In this document: positions 1-8,379 of the stretch, one piece after another | Layout of the letters: each line of letters opens with the position of its first letter | Numbering within the stretch: position 1 is the first letter of the stretch | Assembly (NCBI GenBank): GCA_041624375.1 | Contig: JBFJVD010000011.1 | Location: 1-29,477 of the forward strand | Source: JBFJVD01 sp041624375 | GTDB taxonomy: Bacteria > Chloroflexota > Anaerolineae > Anaerolineales > E44-bin32 | Length of the DNA stretch: 29,477 bases | Direction of reading: 5' to 3' | Translations under genes and position numbers: made by a program | The notes under the pieces: generated by a model | What the model was told of the DNA's origin: nothing | The model's database searches: none | Seen by the model: the letters and a program-made list of their open reading frames with translations, nothing else

Positions 1-1
1 G

Positions 2-1453
2 GAGGCCGGCCTCGACGCCGGTACGGTGTACGCCGTGCACGACTGGGAACTGCTCCGCAACACGAACATGAGCCTGCTTCGCTGGGAGCCTGGCACCGCC
101 AATCTGGCCCCCGGCGTCGCCGACTTCCCTGATGTCAGCGAGGACGGCACGGTCTACACCTTCACCCTGCGCGACGGCGTCGCGTTCTGCGACGGCCTCG
201 AGCTGACCGCCGACCTCTACGTGCAGCAGTTCATGCGCACGATGAACATCGAGGGCAGCGAGTCCGGCGGCGCGCTGGTGACGCCCTATGTGGCCAGCGT
301 CGAAGCGGACGGCAACTCAGTTGTCTTCACCCTGAACGATGCCTTCGGCTTCTTCCCCTCGGTGGTGACCGGCGCGCCCTATATGCCAACACACCCGGAC
401 ATCTTTGGCCCGGATGAGTTCAACGACTTCCCAGCAGCGACCGCCGACCAGCCGGTCTGCGGCGTCGGGCCGTGGATGATCACCAGCTACGATCCTGCCG
501 AGCAGGCATTGCTGGAGCCGAATCCGTTCTACCCGTTCGATGACACGCCGCAGGTGGACCGCGTGATCGTGCGCTACTTCGCCGACCCGCAGACGATGGC
601 GCTGGCGGTTGAAGAGGGCGAGATCGACGTTGCCTGGCGCATCCTCGGCCCCGACCTGCGTGCGCAGCTGGCGGATGTGGACGGCCTGACCACCGTTCAG
701 GTGCCGGGCGGCCCGATCCGCTACTTCATCGTCAACCATGGGATCGAGCCCTTCGATGATCCGAACGTCGCCCAGGCCGTGGCAGCGTTGATCGACCGCG
801 ACGAGCTCTCCGACCGCGTCTTCGGCGGTCAGGTCGTTCCGCTGTACTCGCCGATCCCGCCGGGCTACATCGGCGCCAATGAGACAATCTTCGACGACGT
901 CTTTGAGGCCCCGAACATCGCACTGGCGCAGGATCTGCTCACCCAGTCTGACTACTCCGAGAGCAACCCGGTCGTGATCGAGTTGTGGTACCCGCCCGAG
1001 CACTACGGCGGCACCGTGGCCGATGCGGTCCAGGTGATCAAGGAGCAGATCGAGGCCAGCGGGATGGCGGTCGTGAACCTGAACGCTCAGGACTGGGGCA
1101 CCTACGTCGGCGCAGTGATCGGCGGCACGGACTACCCGATCTCGTTCCTGGGTTGGTTCTTTGACTACCCGGACTCCGATAACTGGGTGACCCCGTTCGG
1201 CCTGGGCGCCGGCCTCGGCAGCAACACGAATAGCGACGAGCTTGATGCCCTGCTAGGGCAAGCCGCCGCTGAAGCCGATCCCGATGCCCGCGCTGCACTC
1301 TACCAGCAGATCCAGGAACTGTGGACCGAGCTGCTGCCCACGATTCCGCTCTGGATCGAGCCCGAGCACGTGATCTACTGGGACTACGTGCAGGGTGTCA
1401 ACATCGGCCCGACGATCGAGTTCAACTACAACTCGTTGAGCCTTGATCGCTAA
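2..1453 (+). CDS. ABC transporter solute-binding protein, family 5 (peptide type), 5'-truncated
   Basis: Extracytoplasmic binding protein that captures peptides (or a similar ligand) for the permease encoded next to it. The reading frame is open from base 2, so the signal peptide and N-terminus lie outside the window; 483 residues are visible, against roughly 520-600 for the family. The visible part has the SBP_bac_5 pattern: an early stretch with TFTLRDGVAFCDG, a central region with IRYFIVNHGIEPFDDPNVAQ followed by AVAALIDRDEL, and a C-terminal LWIEPEHVIYWDYVQGVNIG. Two hairpins follow the stop codon, before the permease genes, which suggests that the binding protein is made in excess over the membrane parts. 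Family and role are secure from the sequence and the dppBCDF-like context; the ligand is inferred from the downstream peptidases. Confidence 0.93.
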   Translation, partial: EAGLDAGTVYAVHDWELLRNTNMSLLRWEPGTANLAPGVADFPDVSEDGTVYTFTLRDGVAFCDGLELTADLYVQQFMRTMNIEGSESGGALVTPYVASVEADGNSVVFTLNDAFGFFPSVVTGAPYMPTHPDIFGPDEFNDFPAATADQPVCGVGPWMITSYDPAEQALLEPNPFYPFDDTPQVDRVIVRYFADPQTMALAVEEGEIDVAWRILGPDLRAQLADVDGLTTVQVPGGPIRYFIVNHGIEPFDDPNVAQAVAALIDRDELSDRVFGGQVVPLYSPIPPGYIGANETIFDDVFEAPNIALAQDLLTQSDYSESNPVVIELWYPPEHYGGTVADAVQVIKEQIEASGMAVVNLNAQDWGTYVGAVIGGTDYPISFLGWFFDYPDSDNWVTPFGLGAGLGSNTNSDELDALLGQAAAEADPDARAALYQQIQELWTELLPTIPLWIEPEHVIYWDYVQGVNIGPTIEFNYNSLSLDR

Positions 1454-1456
1454 GCC

Positions 1457-1482
1457 GGTGTTCGGTTCGCTTCCGAACCACC
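1457..1482 (+). terminator. Imperfect hairpin just after the binding-protein stop codon
   Basis: GGTG-TTCGG pairs with CCGAA-(C)-CACC around a 7-base loop, giving a nine-pair stem with one bulged C, three bases after the TAA stop. It has no T-tract, so it may stabilise the 3' end of the mRNA rather than terminate transcription. Confidence 0.45.
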
Positions 1483-1508
1483 GCGCGCTTACCTGACGGA
1501 GCGCGTCC

Positions 1509-1537
1509 GGCGCCTGGGGGCCTAGCCCCCAGGCGCC
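1509..1537 (+). terminator. Perfect 13-bp hairpin between binding protein and permease
   Basis: GGCGCCTGGGGGC and GCCCCCAGGCGCC form a perfect 13-bp stem with a CTA loop. It is followed by TTCATCC, not a run of T. Lying inside a co-directional operon, it is best read as a partial terminator or mRNA-processing stabiliser that sets the binding protein above the permease in expression. Confidence 0.65.
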
Positions 1538-1561
1538 TTCATCCACTTCCTGGAAGATGAC

Positions 1562-2674
1562 TTGAGTTCGCAGATGTCTCCGATACTTCTTCTCTGCGGA
1601 AGCACCTCATTGGTCGGCCTGGTTCTGCTCCTCCTCGCTTTTATCCGGGGCAGCCAGTCCCTGCGCCGCTACATCATCAATCGGCTGCTGCTGACGATCC
1701 CCATGGTCTTGATCCTGTCGTCGCTGGTCTTCCTCGTGCTGCGGGTCCTGCCGGGCGATCCGGTCACCTCTTCGCTTGGACCACGCGGGACGGAAGAGCT
1801 GCGCGAGCAGCTGCGGCTTGAACTGGGGCTGAAGGATCCGCTCTATGTGCAGTACTTCCGCTTCCTCGGCGAGGTCTTCACGCTGGATCTGGGGACGTCG
1901 CTCGTCGGCGGCAAGCGGCCGGTGGTCGATGAGATCAGCGAGCGCTTGCCGGCCACGCTCGAATTGATTGTTCCGGCGATGTTTTTCGCCATGCTCGTGG
2001 GAGTCCTGCCCGGCGCGGTCGCCGGGCACCTGAGGAAACGTCCGGCAGACTACGGCTTGCGGCTTTACAGCATCCTGATTTATTCGATTCCGATCTTCTG
2101 GTTGGGCCTGCTCCTTCAGCTCTTATTCAGCGTCCGGCTCGACTGGACCCCGATCGCCGGCCGCATGGATCCACTGATCCGGCTCACGATGACCTCCAAT
2201 CCCACCAATCTGCGGACGGTGGATTCGGCCCTGGCCGGCAACTGGGTCGCCTTCCGCAACGCGCTTCACCACCTGATCCTGCCTGTCAGCACGCTGGGAC
2301 TGGCGCTCTCCGGCGTCTTCGTCCGGCTCACCCGCATCAACCTGATCGAGGTGCTGCAGGAAGACTTCATCACCGCCGCCCGTGCCCGCGGCATCTTCGA
2401 GCGTGTGGTGGTGTATGTGCACGGCCTGAAGAACGCCTTCATCCCGATCGTCACCCTGATCGGCCTGCAGTTCGCCATCCTGCTCGCCGGGGCCATCCTG
2501 ACCGAAACGGTGTTCTCCTGGCCCGGGATGGCGCAGTACCTGGTGGATGGCATTCGTGACCGCGACTACCCGATCGTCCAGGGCGTGATCGTCATGTTCG
2601 CGCTGTTTGTCGCTTTGATCAGCCTGGCGGTCGACATCCTGTACGCCTACCTCGATCCGCGTATTCGATTCTGA
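1562..2674 (+). CDS. dppB: ABC transporter permease, DppB type
   Basis: Inner-membrane permease subunit of a peptide/nickel-type ABC importer. The DppB core starts near residue 34 (RRYIINRLLLTIPMVLIL, then LRVLPGDPV). The cytoplasmic EAA loop that docks the ATPase is at about residues 272-297 (AARARGIFERVVVYVHGLKN), and the C-terminus ends YAYLDPRIRF as usual for the family. The TTG start at 1562 was chosen because GGAAG lies 5 bases upstream; an ATG at 1574 is possible but too far from that site. Either start leaves an additional hydrophobic segment at residues 8-29, before the usual first helix, which makes the protein longer than typical DppB. The dppC-like gene starts 10 bases downstream. 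Confidence 0.93.
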   Translation: MSSQMSPILLLCGSTSLVGLVLLLLAFIRGSQSLRRYIINRLLLTIPMVLILSSLVFLVLRVLPGDPVTSSLGPRGTEELREQLRLELGLKDPLYVQYFRFLGEVFTLDLGTSLVGGKRPVVDEISERLPATLELIVPAMFFAMLVGVLPGAVAGHLRKRPADYGLRLYSILIYSIPIFWLGLLLQLLFSVRLDWTPIAGRMDPLIRLTMTSNPTNLRTVDSALAGNWVAFRNALHHLILPVSTLGLALSGVFVRLTRINLIEVLQEDFITAARARGIFERVVVYVHGLKNAFIPIVTLIGLQFAILLAGAILTETVFSWPGMAQYLVDGIRDRDYPIVQGVIVMFALFVALISLAVDILYAYLDPRIRF

Positions 2675-2684
2675 GGGTCGATGG

Positions 2685-3956
2685 ATGCAGCAATCTGAAA
2701 CCCAAGCCATGCCGCGCGAGCCGGCCCCCGAGATTCCGGATTGGCAGGCCGCGCTCGACGAAGCCGGCTGGATCCGCCGGGCGATCCGCGCCCGCGTCTG
2801 GTACGGGGGCGACTGGTGGTTCGTCTTCCTCGGCGGCCTGCTGCTCCTCTTCTTCGTCATCATGGCGCTCGTGCCCGGTTGGTTCGCCCCCTATCATCCG
2901 CAGGAAGAAGTAGGACCGCGGCTGCTCGGACCGGGCGAGACGCCGGCCTTCGAGCTGGTGATCGGGCGCGCTGGGGAGGGGGTGCAGGACGTGCGCGATT
3001 TCACCGGCCGCGGGGTGAAGATCGCCGTGGTCCAGGGTGAACCTTCCAGCCAGGTGATGCGCGATCGGGCCTCGGAGATCGCCGATGAGTTCAATCAGCA
3101 GGGCATCGACGAGGTCATGCGCCCCAGCCCGGCCCGCTTTCCGACGGCCGAGGAGGCTTTGGCCGCAGTCGCGGACGGCACAGCGCTGGCGGCGGTGATG
3201 TCCTCCGAAGTCTGGGAGGAGCTCGCCGCCCAATTTCCACAGCTCGAAGCCGGCAATTCGGTCCGCGGCGAGGTCGCGCAGAGCTTCTCGCTCGGCACGA
3301 ACTCCATTGGCCAGGATGTCCTCAGCCGGGTGATCTGGGGGACGCGCATCGCACTGGGTGTCGGACTCTCGGCGGCGTTTGTGGCCATCATGCTCGGCGT
3401 GCCGCTCGGGCTGATCTCGGGCTTCGTCGGCGGCCGCGCCGACCGCCTGCTCACGTTGATCATGGACAGCCTGTACGCGTTTCCAGGGCTGATCCTGGCG
3501 ATCGCCATCGCTGCGGTTCTCGGGCCCAGCCTGTTCAACATCATCATGGTGCTCGGCGTGGTCTACATCCCGACCTACTTCCGCATTGTTCGGGGCCAGA
3601 CGCTGTCGATCAAAGAGCAGCTGTTCGTCGAGGCGGCCCGCAGCCTGGGCGCCACCCGCTGGGAGATCCTCTGGCGCTACGTCTTCCCAAACGTGATCCC
3701 TTCGATTGGAATCATCCTCTCGGTGAATGTGGCCGATGCGATCCTTACCGGCGCCGGGCTGAGCTTCCTTGGGCTTGGGCTGCCTCCTGACAAAGTGGAC
3801 TGGGGGATCGACGTTGCCGCGGGCCAGAAGCACATCCGTCAGGCCTGGTGGCTGATCACCATGCCCGGGCTGATGATCATGCTGGTGACGCTTTCATTCA
3901 CGATGATGGGCGAGAGCCTGGCCGAGATCTTCAACCCGCGCCTGGCTGAGCAGTAG
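2685..3956 (+). CDS. dppC: ABC transporter permease, DppC type, with a large extracytoplasmic insert
   Basis: Second permease subunit of the importer. TM1 is at about residues 44-66, and the canonical GTNSIGQDVLSRVIWG block begins at residue 204. The EAA docking loop is near residues 316-341 (EAARSLGATRWEILWRYVFP), and the end NPRLAEQ is family-like. In ordinary DppC the TM1 helix is joined to the GTDxxGRD block by a few dozen residues. Here about 115 extra residues (roughly 85-198) intervene, with a GRGVKIAVVQGEPSS segment and an FPTAEEALAAVADGTALAAVMSS segment that recall one lobe of solute-binding proteins. The ATG at 2685 has GAGGG 7 bases upstream; an ATG at 2681 is in another frame. The gene sits between dppB and dppD with no room for separate promoters. 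Confidence 0.93.
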   Translation: MQQSETQAMPREPAPEIPDWQAALDEAGWIRRAIRARVWYGGDWWFVFLGGLLLLFFVIMALVPGWFAPYHPQEEVGPRLLGPGETPAFELVIGRAGEGVQDVRDFTGRGVKIAVVQGEPSSQVMRDRASEIADEFNQQGIDEVMRPSPARFPTAEEALAAVADGTALAAVMSSEVWEELAAQFPQLEAGNSVRGEVAQSFSLGTNSIGQDVLSRVIWGTRIALGVGLSAAFVAIMLGVPLGLISGFVGGRADRLLTLIMDSLYAFPGLILAIAIAAVLGPSLFNIIMVLGVVYIPTYFRIVRGQTLSIKEQLFVEAARSLGATRWEILWRYVFPNVIPSIGIILSVNVADAILTGAGLSFLGLGLPPDKVDWGIDVAAGQKHIRQAWWLITMPGLMIMLVTLSFTMMGESLAEIFNPRLAEQ

Positions 3957-3958
3957 CC

Positions 3959-4978
3959 ATGGCCGACATCCTGTTCAAGATTCGCAACCTGTCGGTTGAA
4001 TACAAGACCCGCCGCGGGGTGGTCGACGCGGTGCGTGACGTTTCGTTCGACATCCGCCGCGGCGAGGTGCTCGGCCTGGTCGGCGAGTCCGGCTGCGGAA
4101 AATCGACGCTCGGCAAGGCGCTGATGCGCATGATCCAGCAGCCCGGCCGGATCACCGGCGGCGAGCTCTGGTTCGACGGCGTCGATCTGATGCAGCTCAG
4201 CGAGCGGGAGGTGCGCCGCTTCCGCGGCAAGCACATCGGGATGATCTTTCAGGATCCACTGACCTCGCTCAATCCGGTGCAGCGGGTGGTCGACCACCTG
4301 ACAGAGACCATCCGCACCCACGAGCCCGAAGTCAGCGAGGCCGCCGCCCGGGCTCGCTCCGAGGAGCTGGTGGACAGGCTGGGCATCCGCCATGAACGCA
4401 TCGACGACTTTCCGCACCAGCTCAGCGGCGGCATGCGCCAGCGGGTGATGATTTCGCTGGCGCTGGCGCTGCGCGCCGATCTGGTGATCGCCGACGAAGC
4501 GACCACTTCGCTGGACGTGATCGTCGAGGCGCAGTTCCTCGACCTGCTCAGGGAGCTGTGCGCCGAATTCAATCTGACGATCATCCTGATCACTCACAAC
4601 ATCGGTGTCGTCGCTGAACTGGCCGACCGCGTGGCGGTGATGTACGCCGGCCGGATGGCTGAGCTCGGGACGGTGTACGACGTGTTTGCCGAGCCGATGC
4701 ACCCCTACACCCAAGGACTGATGCAGTCGGTACCCAACATCCAGCTGGACGAAACCACGGACGCGCTCTACAAGATGCCCGGCGAACCACCCAACCTCAC
4801 CCATCCACCTGCCGGCTGCCGGTTCCACCCGCGCTGCCCGCAGGCGATGGAAATCTGCGCACAGGTGGTGCCCACCTTCAAGGAACTGCACGAAGGCCAC
4901 CAGACCGCCTGCTGGCTGTACGAAGATCATCCGGACAAGAAGGACGAAGCCTTGCGAGTTGTCCGTTATGAGCGCTGA
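3959..4978 (+). CDS. dppD: ABC transporter ATP-binding protein, DppD type
   Basis: Cytoplasmic ATPase that powers peptide import with the DppF-type partner. It has Walker A GESGCGKST (42-50), Q-loop FQDP (97-100), signature LSGGM (155-159), Walker B LVIADE (175-180) and the switch histidine H213. The C-terminal oligopeptide-transporter extension has PPAGCRFHPRCPQAMEIC, which carries the cysteines often linked to an iron-sulphur cluster in this subfamily. After Walker B it reads ADEATTSLD where the family usually has ADEPTTALD; the proline-to-alanine change is unusual but leaves the catalytic glutamate intact. The ATG lies 2 bases after the dppC stop and the gene overlaps the next ATPase by 11 bases, so translation is probably coupled. 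Confidence 0.95.
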   Translation: MADILFKIRNLSVEYKTRRGVVDAVRDVSFDIRRGEVLGLVGESGCGKSTLGKALMRMIQQPGRITGGELWFDGVDLMQLSEREVRRFRGKHIGMIFQDPLTSLNPVQRVVDHLTETIRTHEPEVSEAAARARSEELVDRLGIRHERIDDFPHQLSGGMRQRVMISLALALRADLVIADEATTSLDVIVEAQFLDLLRELCAEFNLTIILITHNIGVVAELADRVAVMYAGRMAELGTVYDVFAEPMHPYTQGLMQSVPNIQLDETTDALYKMPGEPPNLTHPPAGCRFHPRCPQAMEICAQVVPTFKELHEGHQTACWLYEDHPDKKDEALRVVRYER

Positions 4979-6020
4979 CAACGGCGTACTCGTCGAACTG
5001 AGAAACGTGCGCAAGTGGTTCCCGGTGCAGAGGGGGCTGATCGAGAACCTGCTCGCCGGCGGCAAGATCGACCATGTGCGCGCCGTCGATGGCGTCAGCT
5101 TCAGCATCCGCAAGGGAGAGGTTTTCGGCCTGGCCGGCGAGAGCGGCTCGGGGAAGACGACGGTCGGCCGGCTGGCGCTGCGCCTGCTTCAGCCGACGGA
5201 AGGCAAGGTCTTTTTCGACGGCATCGATCTTGCCAGCCTCAAGCCGGAAGAGATGCGCCACCTGCGCCACCGGATGCAGGTTATTTTTCAGGATCCGATG
5301 GCCTCGCTCAATCCGCGCATGACCATTGGCGAGGCGATCGCCCACCCGCTCCAGATCCACTACCCCGAACGCGCCGCCGAGAAGCGTCAGATCGTCGGTG
5401 AGGTGCTAGAGCAAGTCGGCATGACGCCCGCCGGGCTGTTCTACGACAAGTACCCGCACCAGCTCAGCGGCGGCCAGCGCCAGCGGGTGGTCATCGCCCG
5501 CGCGCTGGTGACCCGGCCGGATTTGATCCTGGCCGATGAGCCGATCGCCATGGCCGATGTCTCGGTCCGAGCGCGCCTGTTGGACTTGATGAACCAGCTC
5601 AAGCGCGACTTCGATCTCACCTATCTGTTCATCACCCACGACCTGGCGACGGCGAAGTACATCTGCGACCGCATCGGGATCATGTACCTGGGCAAATTGG
5701 CTGAGATCGGCCCACTTGAGGCGATCTATCGCGATCCGGCCCATCCCTACACGGAGGCGCTGCTGGCCGCCGTGCCGGTCCCTGATCCAAATTTCCGCCG
5801 CGATCAGCCCCTGCCGCGCGGCGAGATCCCCAGCCCGATCAACCCCCCGCCCGGGTGTGTCTTCCACCCCCGCTGCCCGATCGCGCAGGAAATCTGCGGC
5901 CAGGAAATCCCGGAGCTGCTCCCGGTCCAAGGTGATCCGCAGCACCTGGCCGCCTGCCACCTGCGCACCGGGGCCTACCAGCATCTTGATCCGACCCGTT
6001 CGGCCGAAGAGCGTGCCTGA
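4968..6020 (+). CDS. dppF: ABC transporter ATP-binding protein, DppF type
   Basis: Second ATPase of the importer, forming the heterodimer with the DppD-type protein. Visible motifs are Walker A GESGSGKTT (57-65), Q-loop FQDP (107-110), signature LSGGQ (166-170), Walker B LILADE (186-191) and switch H224. The C-terminal PPGCVFHPRCPIAQEIC element follows. The D-loop region reads EPIAMADVSV, a variant seen in some DppF/OppF proteins. I start at ATG 4968, inside the end of dppD; a TTG at 4959 would add three residues but looks less likely. The gene ends 20 bases before the first M24 peptidase gene, consistent with one transcript. Confidence 0.95.
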   Translation: MSADNGVLVELRNVRKWFPVQRGLIENLLAGGKIDHVRAVDGVSFSIRKGEVFGLAGESGSGKTTVGRLALRLLQPTEGKVFFDGIDLASLKPEEMRHLRHRMQVIFQDPMASLNPRMTIGEAIAHPLQIHYPERAAEKRQIVGEVLEQVGMTPAGLFYDKYPHQLSGGQRQRVVIARALVTRPDLILADEPIAMADVSVRARLLDLMNQLKRDFDLTYLFITHDLATAKYICDRIGIMYLGKLAEIGPLEAIYRDPAHPYTEALLAAVPVPDPNFRRDQPLPRGEIPSPINPPPGCVFHPRCPIAQEICGQEIPELLPVQGDPQHLAACHLRTGAYQHLDPTRSAEERA

Positions 6021-6040
6021 AGCGGCGACCGGCAGCCCCC

Positions 6041-7174
6041 ATGGGTGAGATCAGCGAAGCTCAGCGTGAGCTGAGCGCGCGCCGGCAGGCGGCGCAGGAA
6101 CTGATGGTTGAGCAGGAGGTGGATGTGCTGCTTGTGTTCGGCCACCAGGGCTATCCAAGCAACGTCCGCTACCTGGCTGACCACGAGCCCTCAATCGGGG
6201 CGGCAAGCTTCCTGCTCTGGCCAGATCGGCCGCCGACGCTTCTCACCACCTTTGTCTACGATGTGCCGCGCGCCCAGCGCGAATCCGGGCTGAATGACGT
6301 TCGCTACACCCACGGCGGCAATGCGAGCGAGGTCGAGGTGCTGCGCGAAGCCGGGCTGCGGCCGGACGCGCGCATCGGCGTCGTCGGCTTCAACACGATG
6401 CCGCACGCCGCCTTCGCCCGCGTCGCCGAGCTCTATCCGCAGGCCACCTGGGTGGATCTGCGCGCCCCGTTTGAGCGGCTCCGGCTGCATAAGAACGCGT
6501 ATGAGGTGGAGCTGCTCCGCAAGGCAGCAGCCATCACCCAGGCGGCGCTCGCTGCCGTCGATGCGGCCGGCGCCGCCGGCGTGAGCGAGATGGAACTCAT
6601 CGCCGTCGCCGACGCGGAGGTCCGGCGGCTGGGCGCGGAGCGCTGGGCCTTCCAGCCGTCCGTCTTCAGCGGCCCCGACACCAGCGTCGCGATCGCCTTT
6701 GGCACGGAGCGCAGGCTTGAGCCCGGCGACCTGGTGGTGGTCGATCTGGGCGCCGTCTATCGCGGCTACTGCGCCGACCTGACGCGGACGTTCGTGGTCG
6801 GCGAGCCGGAACCCGAAAAGGCGCGGCTGCATCAGGCCGTCATCGCCGCGTACCATCTGGCGGTGGACATGGTGCGCCCCGGAGTGCCGATGAGGTCCAT
6901 CCATCAGGCGGCCCACGCGTACCTGGTGGAGCAGGGCTACCCGGGACTCAGCCATCGGGTAGGCCACGGCGTGGGGCTGGAGACCTCGTACGAGGCGCCC
7001 GATCTGAGCCGGGACGAAGGTTTGCTGGATCCGGGTATGGTCTTCTGCATCGAACCGGGCGTTTACATCAGCGGGCTGGGCGGCGCGCGGGTGGAGGACA
7101 CCCTGGTGGTCACTGAAGATGGCTGCGAGCTGTTCACCGACTACCCGCTGGAGCTTTCCGAGCTGCAGTGGTGA
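6041..7174 (+). CDS. M24 metallopeptidase (Xaa-Pro aminopeptidase/prolidase type)
   Basis: Cytoplasmic aminopeptidase P- or prolidase-like enzyme that would cut peptides next to proline after import. An N-terminal creatinase-like domain (about 15-145) is followed by the pita-bread M24 catalytic domain (about 155-370). All five expected metal ligands are present: D235 and D246 (VVVDLG, CADLTRT), H309 (RVGHGVGLE), E338 (CIEPGVY) and E352 (ARVEDT). There is no signal peptide. It directly follows the peptide transporter ATPases on the same strand, so uptake and hydrolysis seem to be coupled. Whether it acts on dipeptides or longer Xaa-Pro peptides cannot be told from the sequence. Confidence 0.92.
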   Translation: MGEISEAQRELSARRQAAQELMVEQEVDVLLVFGHQGYPSNVRYLADHEPSIGAASFLLWPDRPPTLLTTFVYDVPRAQRESGLNDVRYTHGGNASEVEVLREAGLRPDARIGVVGFNTMPHAAFARVAELYPQATWVDLRAPFERLRLHKNAYEVELLRKAAAITQAALAAVDAAGAAGVSEMELIAVADAEVRRLGAERWAFQPSVFSGPDTSVAIAFGTERRLEPGDLVVVDLGAVYRGYCADLTRTFVVGEPEPEKARLHQAVIAAYHLAVDMVRPGVPMRSIHQAAHAYLVEQGYPGLSHRVGHGVGLETSYEAPDLSRDEGLLDPGMVFCIEPGVYISGLGGARVEDTLVVTEDGCELFTDYPLELSELQW

Positions 7175-7207
7175 AGATGTCGGGGCGACCTGCGGGCTGA
7201 AGCCGCA

Positions 7208-8359
7208 ATGAACTCACCCTTCCGGGAGCGCATCGAAACCTTCCAGCAGCGGCTGGGCGAGGTGGCCGAGCTGGCCTTCTTCCCTATTTCTGCGGACCTG
7301 CAGTACCTTACCGGTCTGCGCCGCGCGCTCCCCAACTTCGGTGTGGTCCTGCATCCCGGCGCCTGGCTCGAAGGCGGCTGGCTGGCGCCGGCTCATGGTC
7401 CGCTGCTCACGCTCTCGCGCATGTCGGCCGAGTTCGGCGGGCTGGAAGAGGGCAGCGCTTTCGAAACGCAGATTCTCGGCGATTGGGAAGATCCGGCGGA
7501 GCAGGTACGCAAGATCCTGGAGCGCTTTCAGGTCCCCGAAGCGGCGCGCATCGCTCTGGGCCACCATGCCGAGGCCGAGACCGCGATCGGTTTGCATCGT
7601 CTGCGACCGGCGGCGCGGTTCCTTTCCGCGACCGACCTGCTGCAGCCGCAACGGGCGGTGAAGTCCGAAGCTGAGCTCGACTTGCTCCAGCGCGCGGGCG
7701 CGATCACTGAAGCCGCGTTCGCCGATGTGCTCCCCCAGCTGCGCCTCGGGATGACCGAGCTTGAGGTGATGTCGGAGGTCGATTTCCAGCTGCGCCGCCA
7801 TGGCTCGCTCGGGCCCTCCTTTGTCACGGCGCTCTACTGCTCCGGCCCGCAGCACCCGCTGATCTTCGGCAAGCCCCACGAGACCCAGGGGCGTCGTTTG
7901 GACCCCCCGGTTGCCGTCCTGTTCGACTTTGGGGCGATCCATGAGGGCTACTGCTACGACTTCGGTCGCACGGTTTCCTTCGGCGCGCCTGACGACGAGT
8001 TACAGCAGGTGCACACGCTGGTGATGGAATCGCAGGCGGCCGGGATCGCCGCGCTGCGCGCTGGCGAGACGACCGCCGAGCAGGCGGACGCAGCTGCGCG
8101 GGCGGTGATCGAGCTGGCCGGCTACGGAGAGGCCTTTCGCCACCGGCTGGGTCATGGCATCGGGCTTGATGTGCATGAGCCGCCTTTCCTGACGAAGGGC
8201 GACGAGACGCGTCTCGAAGCCGGGATGACCTTCACCGTCGAGCCCAGCATCACCCAATTTCAAGGATTTTCGGCGAGGGTCGAAGACATCGTTGCAGTTG
8301 GCGAAAGCGGGGGCGAGCCGCTGACAAGCGGTTTCGGCTCGCTGGCGGTGGTCGAGTGA
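7208..8359 (+). CDS. Second M24 metallopeptidase (Xaa-Pro peptidase family)
   Basis: Paralogous M24 enzyme with a degenerate creatinase-like N-terminal half (1-150) and a C-terminal catalytic half. The five metal ligands are D240, D251 (FDFGAIHEGYCYDFGRT), H316 (RLGHGIGLD), E345 (TVEPSI) and E359 (ARVED), so it should be active. It is quite diverged from the gene before it, which suggests a different peptide preference rather than a recent duplication. The ATG lies 33 bases after the first M24 gene, in a spacer with a small imperfect hairpin (7191-7207) and no clear Shine-Dalgarno site. The TGA stop lies 20 bases before the next start codon. Confidence 0.9.
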   Translation: MNSPFRERIETFQQRLGEVAELAFFPISADLQYLTGLRRALPNFGVVLHPGAWLEGGWLAPAHGPLLTLSRMSAEFGGLEEGSAFETQILGDWEDPAEQVRKILERFQVPEAARIALGHHAEAETAIGLHRLRPAARFLSATDLLQPQRAVKSEAELDLLQRAGAITEAAFADVLPQLRLGMTELEVMSEVDFQLRRHGSLGPSFVTALYCSGPQHPLIFGKPHETQGRRLDPPVAVLFDFGAIHEGYCYDFGRTVSFGAPDDELQQVHTLVMESQAAGIAALRAGETTAEQADAAARAVIELAGYGEAFRHRLGHGIGLDVHEPPFLTKGDETRLEAGMTFTVEPSITQFQGFSARVEDIVAVGESGGEPLTSGFGSLAVVE

Positions 8360-8379
8360 GGCACGGAGGGGAGGGCGAC

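Noticed and set aside
2619..5113. Two long - strand open frames (about 400 codons each) opposite dppC and dppD
   Set aside because: Composition rich in H, D, R and Q and exact opposition to conserved transporter genes mark them as shadows.
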